Part shown: positions 35,774 to 53,795 of the stretch, piece by piece
Layout: the number at the start of each line of letters is the position of its first letter
Numbering within the stretch: position 1 is the first letter of the stretch
NCBI RefSeq assembly: GCF_001640805.2
Contig: NC_066844.1
Location: forward strand, 9,292,430-9,356,429
DNA: 64,000 nt
From: Lates calcarifer
Taxonomy: Eukaryota > Chordata > Actinopteri > Centropomidae
Direction: 5' to 3'
Notes under the pieces: model-generated
Database searches by the model: none
What the model was told of the DNA's origin: nothing
What the model saw: only the letters and a program-made list of their open reading frames with translations
Translations under genes and position numbers: made by a program

Positions 35774-37137
35774 GTAATTACGAAACAAACAGCTGTCTTT
35801 ACATTTAGCTAACGCTAACGATAAGGTCGCGAAAAATTGGTGCTTTAGGTAGGCCTCTGTTATTTCAAGCTTCCAGGGCAATATTTAGCTCAGGCTTAAA
35901 TAACATAGCATTTTACCCGGCGTTTAACGTTATTTAGCTAACATTTTTCTATTGTTTGCCGACTAGTTTCTTTCCATCACAGCTGGGAATCGTTCATAAT
36001 TCGCCCCAGCTAGCTTTGGGCTACTTATTATTATTCAACAGTAAGTATGTGATTGTTTTCTTGATTGTATTGGTTTTTAATTCTTGACCATTCGTGTCTT
36101 GAACCAATATTGAAGGTGACCTGAAAATTATGCTATTTGTTAGGTAACGTCGGTTCTAGTCAGCTGTCTGATATTTTACTCGGAACTTAAGCTAATATTA
36201 AGGACAGTTGTTGTTGTGGTCCCATGACAGTATTTGTTTTACTTATGTAACGTACGTAATGTGAAGCACTAAGTTTGTGCGTAATTATTTTCTCTTTTTA
36301 CTTTAGCGTAATCGTAACTTCAGAGTGCTATTTTCCTTTTACTTAAAATGGACGACAGAGTTGTTCCTCAAGCTGATCGCCATTGTCGAACTAGGGCCTT
36401 GTCTAGAGTACTTAAACAACCCAACCGGTGTGTACTCCGGAAAACTGCTAATTTTGTTGTTCTTTACTCTGTATTAGGTACTTGATACACACAAACATGG
36501 GTTGATAATGCAGCGTATTGACAGTGTGTCTGTCCACTGAGCTGGATCCCTATGATAACCAAAATCCAGTTTGCCCTGGAATCATTATTGGAAGCATATT
36601 TGTGTTGTGATGCTGTGCCTCTGTGTCGAAATGTCCAATTGTCTCCTTTGTACTTGTGCACAAATGTCTGTCTCTCAATAACACCTTTTTTCAGTTTCCT
36701 GGGAAGGGTTTTTGATTGGTTTGTAGGTTTTAAATCATCCTCGTGGCCCTTTGTGGGGATCCCTGGATATGGATAGCTTGCCCCCCCCCCCATGAGAATA
36801 CAGTGGCAGAAGATTTTTTTTCTTCAGCATTGGTAATCAACAGCTGAAAATCTCTAGAAGCTTGAATTTCCTGCCCATTTCTTCTACCGCCATCACACAA
36901 ATGCCACCAAGCCCAAGAAGAAGCTGAGGATTTTTTTTCCCACCTACCCACACTTATCCCCTTTTTGCCACATCAGTTAAAGCACTTTTGGATCTATTTT
37001 TTCTTTCCTGGCTGTTTATGTTCCCCTGTTTATTTCTTTCATTAGTTACACCAATTAATTAAAAACAGCATTTAAAAAAAATCCCCAAAGGACTCTTTTG
37101 CAACCACCATCAGTAATATTTAGCAGTCTGGCGGAGA

Positions 37138-37307
37138 TAAAGATGTCTCAGAGAAGGGATGTCGTAGGAAGACAAGTGTCTCTGGGCGACCCACTCCCCT
37201 TTTCCTCTTATCTCATGGATCAAGTGTTCCTTCAGGACTCCATACCACCACGGAGACACCCTGCCAGCAGTGCGCTCCAGAGGGAGACGTCTTCTCAGCC
37301 ACCTCAG
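37138..37307 (+). other. zc3h11a: possible second 5' UTR exon of zc3h11a
   Basis: An open stretch starting MSQRRDVVG ends at a good donor (CCTCAG then GTAAAG at 37,308). If spliced to the exon starting 38,135 it reads on for a few codons to a TGA. It would therefore be an upstream open frame and not the main coding sequence. The upstream boundary is unclear. Confidence 0.25.
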
Positions 37308-38228
37308 GTAAAGGTGGCATTACATTAAAACATTGCTTAACAGTTTGGTAATACAGACAAAGTTACCAGTTTGAGACTCTGAAATTGAAGTCTTCCTGGC
37401 CAACTCGCTTGAAATGTCCCAAATTCTGTATTTAATTTAAAAAAAAAAAAACACTGGCCAACAAGTCACATAATTAATTCTATCACACATATAACTGACT
37501 CATTACTTTATATTTTGTATACTTTATTCTTTTATTACTTTATAATTAAGGGTCTTTGTAACGCCAATACAGCATGAACTCTGTAAAAGGAGCTTGTGAT
37601 GCTACTAGTGATTTGCAGGTTTCCCAGTCTGTTGCTGTGCGCCATCAAACAAACAGCCCTTGGTTCACATTGAGGACAAGGACATTTGTCCACTAGTGCC
37701 ATGGATGACTAGTTAAAATTATGCATGGTCTGTTGCGTCAGAAGTGCGTTGCTGCTTTAAAATGACAGCGCTTTGCCTGTACAAAGGTTTGCACGTCATT
37801 TAGTCATTGTTTTCATATGAGACTTTTGCACTGATTAAATTCAGAGCACAGAAATAGGTCACAGTTCTTATCAAATATTTACAAGACATATTTTAAAAAT
37901 CCAGTAGGTACTCTCATCCTTATGTCAACTAAAATAATAAAATACTGTACACAATTTTAATAATAATCCAAAATGGTCAGAGGCAAAGTCAGAGCAAGTT
38001 ACTTTTACATATCAGCCAATTGATGTATGAAAAATACAAACAAACATAGGCTTCCATGTGATAAAATTCATAGGGAATTGATTTATCTTGTATGGTCTCT
38101 CTGCCTGATGTGTTGCTGTGCTCTGTGTTTTTAGGGAGAGTCCTGTTGGACCTGAAGAGAACCGCCTGCTGGGTTTAAAGTTCATTGCCTCATCACCTCT
38201 GCCGCTCAAGACGCATACCAGCATTACC

Positions 38229-44202
<5,974 letters not shown>

Positions 44203-45340
44203 GGGCTCCATAAAGCACAACCTACAACCTGTCTCATGATTCTGTTTTACAAGAAGTGAAGACCATCATCCAACTTACTCTCATGAAGCATCTTAAAAAA
44301 CCTTTTTTTCTTAAAACTTAAACCTGTTGTTATAGGTTCACATTTTTTTGTTCTTAACATTTTAGCCATCCTCTCTCATATACAAGCCTTTTTCATTTCC
44401 TGCCCATATGATCATCGTATGGCCCAGGGACTAATAATCTGTAGGGCCTTGATTTTTGTTATTATGTCTGTTTATGATCAATGTCCAATATTTCCAGAAA
44501 AAATGAAAAGGCTCTGATTTTGGGAGTTGTTGTTAAGAACATCCTGATATTATCAAGATATCCTGGATGATAAATGTTGGGAATGATGAATGCTTCATTT
44601 TAGAGAGAAGTCATATTTGTATATTGAGTATGCAAGGACAAGAGCAAGCTGAATATAGAAATAATGAATACTGCTGCACTTAACAGTAGCCTGTCCCCTA
44701 ATACTTGTGTTTTAGTTTTTAAATTTATGATGGACAAGACTGTTGTTGCTCAGCTAGCCACATTTACATGCATCGGTTTTACTTAAATGATGACCCTGTC
44801 AGCAAAGGTCAGAACCCGAGAGGAAGATAATGACTGATGATCAGTCATGTGAACAGGAGGATCACCTTGTCTAACAGGTGTATATGGTTAATAGATTTTT
44901 TTCCACTCAGATCTTATTGAGTGCACCTTCTGCCTGTGACTTTCCCTCACCGCCACCTAAGTCGTTTTTATAATATTTGACTGAAATGTGTGTATATTTT
45001 TTTAACCAGTTCTTTTATTCGGTGGGCAAACTAAACACCTAGTCTGGGATAAACATTTAACTGCTCTCTGGTTTTGTTAATGAGCACCTCAGGGACTGTT
45101 TGTATGTTCTTTATATGATTGACAAACACTGTATTTCATTTCAACAATGCTGTCTAGTTTTTTTTAATTATAATTACCTGTTTTTGCTTTTGTGTCAGCA
45201 TCATTTTATCAATGTGGTCTGAGATGAGATCAGATTATTTTTCTGTCTTAATGTGTTTGCTCTGTTGTGACCCTTTTCCTCAAGCTGTTCAAAGTGACTT
45301 GTACAAATTGTTGTGTAAATAAAAAAAAAAGGTTTTAATG
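44203..45340 (+). other. zc3h11a: zc3h11a 3' UTR
   Basis: AT-rich non-coding sequence of about 1.1 kb after the stop codon, ending at the polyadenylation signal at 45,318. No coding segment is visible. Confidence 0.75.
45318..45323 (+). terminator. zc3h11a: polyadenylation signal AATAAA of zc3h11a
   Basis: AATAAA in GTGTAAATAAAAAAAAAAGG, 1.1 kb after the stop. Confidence 0.7.
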
Positions 45341-45395
45341 ACCAGCTGGGTTAATATGGTTAATATTGACCATTTAAAATAGTACTCTGCCAATA

Positions 45396-45406
45396 CCCCC
45401 CCCCCC
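45396..45406. repeat. poly(C) run followed by short (CA)n
   Basis: Eleven C followed by CACACACACA in the gap between zc3h11a and the Tc1 relic. Confidence 0.8.
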
Positions 45407-45599
45407 ACACACACAGCATGGCTGACTCTTGGTCTTCCAAGCAGGGTTGCAAAGAAAAAGCCATATCTAACAATAGGCAAACATAAAAGTAAAATATTAG
45501 GATGGGTGAGAGAATGCAAACAAGTTTGAGGTCTGAGGATCAAATATAAGAACATTGGTGGGACACAACAAATGAAAAGATACTGGAGAAGTGCTTAAT

Positions 45600-45935
45600 G
45601 CCACCTGCAGAATGTAACTGAGGAAGTGGTCGTGTGGTGGTAAAGTGGGAAAATCTCCCACTTTATGGTCACAGGGTAAAAGGGATCTTGAACAAGGAGG
45701 GCTATCACTCCATTTTGCAATATCATGCCATACTCTGTGGATGCTGCTTGATTGGAACCAATTTCCTCCTACAACAATGACCCAAAGCACTGCTCCAAGA
45801 GGTAGCCTACTTAAAGAAGAAGCAGGTGTTCTGTTTATAATGGAATGGCCTGTGCAGTCACGGGATTTCAACCGTATTGGGCATACAGTATGTAAGAGGT
45901 AGACTACCCATCAAACCAATACAACAACACCATAA
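45600..45935 (+). mobile_element. Tc1-like transposase relic
   Basis: Read in shifting plus-strand frames, it gives GILNKEGYHSILQYHAI, then CCLIGTNFLLQQ, then NDPKHCSK and then AGVLFIMEWPVQSRDFNRI. These follow the order of fish Tc1-like transposases (LNQ-GYHSILQRHA, QQDNDPKHTS, MEWPAQSPDLNPIE), spanning the second catalytic Asp region up to near the last acidic residue. The first Asp of QQDNDPKH is replaced by a stop, and several indels break the frame. No terminal repeats were identified. Confidence 0.85.
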
Positions 45936-46132
45936 CTGGGATCTTATCAGTACTGTTAAAATACATTTTAAATCACCGCTTTGAATGAGCAGTGCAGTGT
46001 AGTCTCCCGTCCAGCAGGTGGCGTGACAGACCACCGCAGTCTCTCCGAACACTGACGAGACGCAGAAACCGGCATCTTCTGTTTCCAGGTTAGTGGATGT
46101 AAACAGAAAGACGTTCTCCAGCGGTAGAAAAC

Positions 46133-47137
46133 ATGAGCAAACTGGAGCTGTTGAACGTGTTTCTGAACGACAGGCTGACAGCGGCCGGGGAAGAGATTTT
46201 CCGCGCCGTTAAAGACGCGGTGGTGGAGTATCAGAGTGAAATCCTGCGCTCCAAGGAGGAGAACGAGCGGCTCAAACGGCTCCTCAACGTAGCCGTTCAG
46301 CGGCTGCTGCTGCAACCAGGTGAGGAACAGCAGCTCCTGACTGTGGCGGTGGTGAGAAACTAGTAAATAATATGGGCTGTTCACTGACGTATGGAAACGT
46401 CGCGCCAAACCTCGTTCAGAATATCTCCGTTTTTAATGGCGGTTTGCTCATGGGTACAGTCAGTGATGTGGCTATCACTCAGTCTGTGTCATGTTAGCAT
46501 ACGTCTCAGTTATTTCGAAAACTGGCACTATAGTAGTGGGAGCAACAAAGTGTTAAATCGGTAAAACAGTAATAGCAGTCACAATAACTGACATGAAAGA
46601 ATCAGAATATGTTTTTGTTAATTTTAAATAATCTCCCACAAAGCAACATTTGTGTAGCTCTACATGATGACATATATCTTGAGCAAAGAAAATGTTGAGG
46701 GCTCAGCAGTGATTCAGTATTGCCTGCTCATGTCCCTCTGTGTAATGATATTGTGAAACATTCTCAAATCAGATGGAATTTTATAAATTTATAAGCAAAC
46801 TACATTATTCAAGCAGTGTGACATTTTGAATACTTGTAGGTTTCCTTAATATTTGAATATTATATAAAATCATCAAATCAGTCAAATATCCTGCTATGAT
46901 ATCTGTTTTGTTCATAATACAGATTTATGTTTTATCATTATCATTTTGGATTAGTCAAACATTATATGAAATAAACACATCAATATAAAAATCCCACAAT
47001 ACATGTAAGAAGGTACCTTTCCCTTTTAGTCTGAACCATTCACTAACTTCTTAAAATGACAGCTTATCATTACACAGGTCTCAAGTTTTATTCCAATTCC
47101 TCTCCAGCTGGGGTTTCTGCAAATAATGATGATGATG

Positions 47138-47168
<31 letters not shown>

Positions 47169-48692
47169 TATAGTATTTGGCTAACAAAAGAAATGACAGG
47201 GCACAATCTCTCTCTTCTTCACAGCAATTATCAACATTGCAAAAAATCAGTAGCACAGTATGGTAATGATGTTGCCAAGAATAAATCTAGAGATAATTTG
47301 ATGAACATTATGACATTACAATATCAGCTGGAGAAGGGATCTTATAGCTCTGATTTCAGTGAAGGAGAGCAACATATTTTTAATGGAATTATAACATGTC
47401 AAGGGGAGGTGGGCCTTTCCTTCCTGTGATTCATCTCTCATTAACAAAAAGGAAAACAGGTGGACTGCTAAGAACTGAAAGAGCAGCAAGATAATGTTAA
47501 AGCTTAAGCCTAGCTTAAGAGAGGCACATACTAAGGTCAGAGCACAGAGGGAAGTTATAGTATGTTTTACCTGAAGACATGAATCCTTTAGTGGGTAGAC
47601 TGAACATTTTTGGTCAGGCAGACTGATGTTAATGCACTAAAGACAGATGAAATTATAGTTTATAGTGTTATAGTGTTAATACATATGAGAGATATCCATG
47701 TAAATCTAGGACCTATTAATTTATCAAAGGGTAAAGATGGAGCATGTAAGTATTATTCCTGATAAGCGAGACAAGATTAAATCAGCAGCCCTAGACAAAT
47801 CTAGAGCCCTAGAAGGGACACAGTAATATTTGAATTTAAATACACCTAGCATGACAGTGATGTTGGTCACCTTTCAGAGCCTCACTCTGTCCAGCCCCAG
47901 GAAGATGGCCAGCCCTGTGAGTCTGAGTGGAGAAGCAGTGCTGAGCTGCTGCCACAAGTTAAAGAAGAACCGACACTCAGAAACAGTCTAACATATTGTT
48001 CACATGAAGCAAGAGACTCAGAGGAGGGCAACTGTAGTCATGTTGAGCCGCTACACAGACCACTCCCCCCACCAGCCGAGACTGCGTGCAGCAGACAAAG
48101 TGTCTCCCCGTCTCCACTAACATCCCCAGAGATTAAGGCGGAGAGTGACAGAGAGGACGACGGGAAACAGCAGCCAGCCAACAGCTTACTGCCCTCCATG
48201 GCTGTTCATTCAAACTGTATAGTGGCTCAGAGTGATTCTCGTGCCAGTGCTGCAAAGAGTCATAGGACTCAGAAAACAGAGCAGCAGACGAGAGGGTTAC
48301 TCCGCTCGAATGGAAAACAGAGCGCACACATACTGCAGATCAAGAACGTGAGATCCCTGAAGCCGCCTCTGCCTCGCTCCTCTCACCCGAGCCAGAGCAT
48401 CCAGAGGTGGCACAGCTGTAAAGAGTGCGGGAAGGGCTTCAGCTTCGCCTGCCAGCTGGAGGTCCACATGCGTTGGCACACCAAGGAGAAGCCATACAGC
48501 TGCGCGGTGTGTCGGAAGAGCTTCACCACGGTCAGCATGCTGAAGAGGCACCACCGCATCCACACCGGAGAGAAGCCCTTCCGCTGCCACGTGTGCGGGA
48601 AATGCTTCAACCAGTCAGCGCATCTCAACACCCACTTCAGGCTTCACACCAGAGAGAGGGCCAGCTGGAGCCGAGCACCACACTCCAAGTGA
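46133..48692 (+). CDS. C2H2 zinc-finger protein with N-terminal coiled coil, 2 coding exons
   Basis: Probable DNA-binding transcription factor. Exon 1 is 46133-46319 (donor G then GTGAGG) and exon 2 is 47878-48692 (acceptor CTTTCAG); together they give 333 residues. The N-terminal 60 residues ([20 protein letters not shown] and on to [18 protein letters not shown]) form a charged coiled coil of the kind found at the start of many teleost C2H2 genes. A long disordered middle part contains a VKEEP and an IKAES motif resembling SUMO sites. Three fingers lie at about 243-263, 271-291 and 299-319, each C-x2-C-x12-H-x3-H, joined by TKEKPYS and TGEKPFR linkers. I cannot name the gene or give an orthologue. 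It has no KRAB or BTB domain. Confidence 0.88.
46320..47877 (+). other. intron of the C2H2 zinc-finger gene
   Basis: Holds a trinucleotide microsatellite at 47,122-47,165 and AT-rich sequence. An E2F-like GCGCCAAAC occurs at about 46,402-46,410, close to the 5' end of the intron. No further exon was recognised. Confidence 0.6.
47122..47165. repeat. (ATG/ATA)n trinucleotide microsatellite
   Basis: Tandem ATG and then ATA units in the intron of the C2H2 gene. Confidence 0.9.
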
Positions 48693-48809
48693 ATGAAAGC
48701 CTTCAGAGTCACAGGAGATTTATCTGTAAACTGTGAAACGCTTGAAATGTACATTTTCAGGTTCAGACAGTGTACAGTAACAGTGCTTGATTGTATTCTT
48801 ATGTTGTGC

Positions 48810-48815
48810 AATAAA
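48810..48815 (+). terminator. polyadenylation signal AATAAA of the C2H2 gene
   Basis: AATAAA 118 bases after the stop codon, implying a short 3' UTR ending near 48.83 kb. Confidence 0.7.
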
Positions 48816-48839
48816 GCGTGGTATACCAAGATTTCTGAT

Positions 48840-51480
48840 CCATTGATTGTGTCGATGATCACTATCAACTGTATTAAGACAATGCTGTGTAAAGCCGTGT
48901 AATTGTATTCACCAGTTTCATGGCTGAGATGTCCAACAAGACAATCCACAGGAGTTGAGAGTTAATCATGGCAGGTTGAAGATTATTCAGAAATAGAAAC
49001 AAAAATTCAAAGTACAAATAGGGACAGATTACTCCAAAAATCATACCAAGACAAAACACATGGGGGATCCGGGGGATAAATGATCCATAGCAAATAATGG
49101 CACATGTTAAAAGCAATGAGATTGTTCTACAAAAACTGATCCATAAAGATTTTTGAACACATCGAAAGAGGGTAGAGGTCCCAAATGGAGTGAGCCTTGC
49201 AGCTCATTCTAAGCTTGTGGTGGTAGGAAAAGGCAGATTTACCCAGCTCTGTTCAGGTCAGAGTCAGATAGCAGCTGTTGTGTGTGAGTGATTACACCCC
49301 CCTGCCCCCCCAGCTCCACAAATAAACTTTAACACTGTGTTGCATATGGCTGCCCTATGGAACAGCCAGTGGCACATTAACTGCCATGTATTTTCGTGTT
49401 TTTGTTAAAAGATGGCATGTAGGCTGAATGGTGGCATTTTCACCCCAAGGATATTATCTGTTGAAATATGCATGAAAATGAACAGTAAAATATTGAATTA
49501 TTAATAGTAATAATAATAATTAAACAATAAGTAATATTGATTATCAAGCAGAAATGTCTTGCAAATTTAACATAATTTAAAGTATTTACAAAAACTACCT
49601 ACGAACCTGAACAGATAGTATCTAACTGTCCCTGCTTTCTGACTCAATTTTTTTTTTCCATGAAATATAATTCAGAATCTTTAAGACATCATGTTATCTG
49701 TATTCCATCTATGTTTTAAATCATTTTGAAATAAGAAAACCATAATATTTTAGTTAAAATGCACATTTTAGTCTTGTCTGCAGGTCCCAAATGTTCCAAA
49801 ATTTGCGACACTCCACAAGTGATGGAGAGCTTTATCATCTGGATCTTCTGACGGCCATTGGAAGACTAAGTAAGTAAATCACCAGAATGTGCTCAGTGTC
49901 CTCATACTAGTCCTCTGGTTGATCGATTTATTTGTGTGAATATCAGTTTGTATAATACTGTTCTCCTGATTTTTAAGCTTTACAGTTGACATTATTTAAA
50001 TTGAGTTTCACAATATGAATACCATACATACAGACTAAAACTAAAGAAATCTTCCTGGAGAAGGTCAGGTAAGGTTGGTTTAAATTTTTATTGCAGACAA
50101 GCAGGAATATTTTCAAGCTGATTTTTGGTAGTGGTAGTCACTGCAGAGATCTGAGGTCTAATGTAGTATTTTCAGCTTTTTGTCTTTGTTGTGTTTCTTG
50201 AATTCTCTAAAAGAGGATGGAGAGAATCCATACTGTGGAGGAGCCAGAAATACCAACCCATGCTGCAAGGGAAGGGGTGAGACACACCCCCCAGCCTCAC
50301 TCTGTCTTTCCTTCTATCCCTCTCTCCTTTTCTGTCTCTCCTTCTTTGTATGGACTAATAAGAATAGTAACTTGATGATACAAACTAATATGCGCAGCAT
50401 ATGTTAATTGGCTAGTTGCACAGTCCCCACAGTGACACTATCTGTAAGAACTGGTTGCCTATGTTGTTTGGCATATCTAACATGAGCAGCCTGATGTGAT
50501 AAAAGTTAGAATGCTGACATCTGCTGGAGGTCTACTGGTACTAGCAATTAGGAGAAAAAACCTTCCCCTCCTAAGATACATGCAGTATATTCATTTTCCT
50601 GCAATTTTCCTGCAAATTTTGCTGAGCTCAGTAGTCAGAGAATAAGTGACTGTGATGCCCATCCAAATGTAAATAGCCCATGTGAGGGGAGGTGAATCTT
50701 TATGTTAATCAGTATGAATGAAACTTTGTAGAGTTTTTCTGGTTTTTGATCTTATCTCATAAATTGTTCTGCTGCACTGGTTTCCTGTACTGAGTGGAAA
50801 TATAGCAGCTAAATGTATTTATTTGTAAATGTATGTATTTCTTTGTTTATTGCTGTAACTATGTGGTTGTTTATACAGTCCAGGCTAGTTGCAGGTGCTT
50901 CTCCCTCCTTTATTGCTCTTCCTTCGGCTCCTTGTATTTTTTCTGTTAGATCCATTCTTTTCTATTTTTTCCTTATCCAATTCAAGGGTCTAAAGACAGA
51001 GGGTGTAGTAATGCTGTACAGATTGTTACACCCTTTGAGACAAATATGTGATTTGTGATATAGGTTTATATAAAAAAAAATCTGACTGTAAAATCTGACT
51101 TGACTGTATTTGGACAGGTACACATTTTTGTTCTCCAGGCTCTCTGTGTGAATCTGAAATAAAATGTTAGATACTACGTTAAAGGGCTGTATTTCTTAAA
51201 CAGCTCTTTTTATATTATACCTACTCTTACATGTAAAATAGCTGGAGTGTATCTTTTAAGATATGGTCAAATTTAGGCAACAAAAACTAAATACTTAAAA
51301 GCTAAATACTTTAAAAAAAAAAAGAAAGAAGAAGCTAGCACTGGTATGAGATGGGCCAGGCATGCTGTATGCATTCTTATTCCATTTGATTACCACAGCC
51401 TCACACTCTATGCTGTTTTGGAACCTTATATTGGCCATGCACATATCATATACTGCTTATACATTGAGGGTTGCGGGGGG
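48840..51480. other. intergenic DNA downstream of the C2H2 gene
   Basis: No recognised gene. Two short exon-like segments occur: 49,784-49,869 (acceptor GTCTGCAG, donor GTAAGT, one open frame reading SQMFQNLRHSTSDGELYHLD) and 50,214-50,276 (acceptor CTAAAAG, donor GTGAGA). They could belong to an unknown plus-strand transcript or be chance. Confidence 0.35.
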
Positions 51481-51484
51481 CTGC

Positions 51485-51605
51485 CCCCTTGCAGCACGGT
51501 ACACCCAGGGCACACCCTGGACAGATCACAGATCACCTGGACAGATCACCAGTCCTTCACAGGGCCAACACATATAGACAAACAACCACTCACACTCACT
51601 TTTAG
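51485..51605 (-). repeat. degenerate teleost interspersed repeat, family A, 3' half
   Basis: On the minus strand it carries the GTGAGTGTGAGTGG, TTGTTTGTCTATATGTG and GGTGATCTGTCCAGGGTGTG blocks shared with 21,780-21,870. A short duplication of the ATCTGTCCAGG word is visible. It abuts the LINE relic in the same orientation and may be its tail. Confidence 0.7.
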
Positions 51606-52325
51606 ATCCCTCTCCCGAGCAACATTTTCAAGCACCTCCTGGAGGATCTCGAGACTTTTTCAGGCCTAATTAGATATATAGTTTCTCCAATGTTTTCTGG
51701 TTCTAAGTCAAGCTCCTTTACCAGATGAATGTGCTGTGGTCAGATGCCCAAACCATTTCAACTGGCTCCTTTCACTGCAAAGGAGCAGTGACTCTATTCC
51801 AATCTTCCTCCAGATGTTTGAGCTCCTTAACCTATCTCTAAGACTGAGCCTAACATTTTTGTGCTTGCAGCCATGATCTCATTCTTTCAGCCACTACAGT
51901 ATCCAGAACTCGTGACCATACCTGAGCACTGGAATACAGATTGGGAAATCAAAAACTTTACTTTCACTTTATCTGAGAAACTCCTGTACCTGGGGCAGTA
52001 ACTCACTCCCAACCCAGGGGGAGAAATCCACCATTTTCCTAAATGCAGTCTTATCCCTCTCCCCCTGCTTTCGCCTTGAGATCCTGTCTGTGAAAAACAA
52101 ACAGAATTGTGTAAAGGGACAATGCTGGCAGAGCCCAACCCCCACTGGAAACATGTTTCACTTCCTCCCTAGAATATGGACAGAGGACTCCAGTTATACA
52201 AGCCCCAAATGGCTAGCACCAATGACCCTGGTACTATGTACTCCTGCACTACCCTCCACAAGACTCTTGAAGGGACACAGCTATAATCCTCCTCCAAGTC
52301 TGCAAATCACATTGATGGGTTTCAT
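51606..52325 (-). mobile_element. non-LTR retrotransposon (LINE) reverse-transcriptase relic
   Basis: The minus strand reads FPVGVGLCQHCPFTQFCLFF, then TDRISRRKQGE, then GSELLPQVQEF and further decayed RT C-terminal blocks. These correspond to FPVGVGLRQGCPLSPFLF, DRISRRS-GE and [11 protein letters not shown] of an abundant fish LINE. Stops and deletions make it non-functional. The clade is not decided; RTE-like is my guess. Confidence 0.85.
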
Positions 52326-53319
52326 TTGCTTATAATCAATTAGTGTAACCAATACCTTGACATACTGTACAAAATTACTGTTATTTGCAGTATTCAGGGG
52401 CTGTAATATGAAGTTCAGGTTAGTGTTCAACACTGTCAGTGTATAGGCATAGGAACACATGAAGCATGAACTGAGGAACATACAATCACAGGACCAAGTA
52501 AATTAGGAAACATATTGAACATCAGTGATTTTATTGGACTGAACATATAATATGACATACAGAGAACCAGGGGAAGCTTAGTGACATGTTACTTGTTAAG
52601 GCTTGGTACCTCTGGACACGGACATAGGATATAAAGTAGGGACTTTCTTTAGATTATCAGAATGCTGTATATTAACCTTGTTATGATGACTGTATTTCCT
52701 GTTATCTTTGTACTTGTGCCTCCATTCCTACTAAGGAAGGAAGATTAGTTTTTATTTATCACGGCTATCATTATGTGGGCTGGGTGCAAAATATAGTCTA
52801 TTCTGACTACATTGTTTGACTCCTGTCATCCAAAGCTGAAGGAAAGAAAAATGCTTGCAACATGACAGCCCAAAATAGCATAGCTGGTATTATAAACATA
52901 ATTATTTTATGGGTAAATATTATATATATGCTTTCTTTTTTCCTGCTTCATATAGTCAGAGAAACATAAGGAAAAGGTGATATGCTTTTAGAGGGATAGT
53001 GGTGTGTATTACACCATATGAATGGTGTGGTGCATGCAGCTCTGGTGCATACTCTCTGGAGGCCAACCATTGGCTGATTCAGTGTTTCTTCAGAGTGAGG
53101 GCATTTTGGGTTAACGTCATTCTAGTTAGTATTTTACCACAATAAGTCATTGCTGTCAGTCCCTGAGATTCACACTTACATTTTGTTAAAATGAATTACA
53201 TTTTATACATGTTTTTCCCCCATCAATACAATATGTATTAAATTGTTCACAGTAGTCTATTCTTTTCATCTCTTAGCTTCCCACTCACAGCTTCCAATAC
53301 AGTCTGTTTATGCCAGAGC
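52326..53319. other. intergenic, nothing recognised
   Basis: AT-rich sequence without coding segments or repeats that I can identify. Confidence 0.5.
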
Positions 53320-53606
53320 TTTTATCCAATCAAATTTAAGCACATTTCAGAAATCTGCCATGAGGCCTTCAAAATCAACAGTGAAGGCCCCTGTAATTTA
53401 AAATAAAAGGCAATGAAAACTGTCGCCTCTCGGATCCTTTAACCAATCAGATTTAGAGATGTTCGAAACCATGACGTCGACATTTTCATGTCATTTGATT
53501 GGATGATCAGAAAGCGCACTGGTCAGAGCTAGCTAGATAACCGCGTGTATAGCTACTAGCTACTCAAGCTAAAAGGCTAAAACATGTTAGAATATGTATA
53601 GATTTA
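53320..53606 (+). promoter_or_regulatory. possible promoter with CCAAT boxes and a CRE-like site
   Basis: Three NF-Y-type CCAATCA boxes (53336-53342, 53443-53449, and inverted at 53496-53502) and TGACGTCG at 53472-53479 lie within 170 bases, followed by GCTAGC-rich sequence. The arrangement suggests a promoter about 100-250 bases upstream of the exon candidate ending at 53,795. Confidence 0.35.
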
Positions 53607-53795
53607 ATGGCTGCTTTTTTCAACCCACAACGGCTGAAGGAGAAGGAAGGGTTCAATGACTCTGTTGTAGAGGTTGTCCTTGCATCTCAGTTCCAACAAT
53701 AAGTCCTTTTCTATCCTCATGCAGACTAACCCTGAAAGTCGCGTCGTATTCGTGTCGTATTAGTTTTATTTGTCTGCAAATAATCAGCAGTTTCG
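53607..53795 (+). other. candidate upstream first exon
   Basis: Ends at a strong donor (TTTCG then GTGAGTAAA). It contains a 31-codon open frame starting MAAFFNPQRLKEKEGF that closes before the donor, so any exon here would be 5' UTR with a small upstream frame. It may be an alternative first exon of the gene starting at 54.4 kb. Confidence 0.25.

Noticed and set aside
36349..36430. Possible zc3h11a upstream start reading MDDRVVPQADRHC
   Set aside because: It does not join in frame to the conserved finger exon, whose own ATG matches the mammalian start.
45497..45902. 124-codon minus and 85-codon plus frames near 45.7 kb
   Set aside because: The segment is a frameshifted Tc1-like relic; neither full frame is a real gene.
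47026..47256. Frame with a long isoleucine run
   Set aside because: Translation of the ATA/ATG microsatellite.
48297..48736. Alternative frames across the zinc-finger exon on both strands
   Set aside because: Shadows of the three C2H2 fingers, whose regular Cys/His spacing fixes the true frame.
51346..52154. Several 60-107 codon frames near 51.3-52.2 kb
   Set aside because: They derive from the family A repeat and the dead LINE reverse transcriptase.
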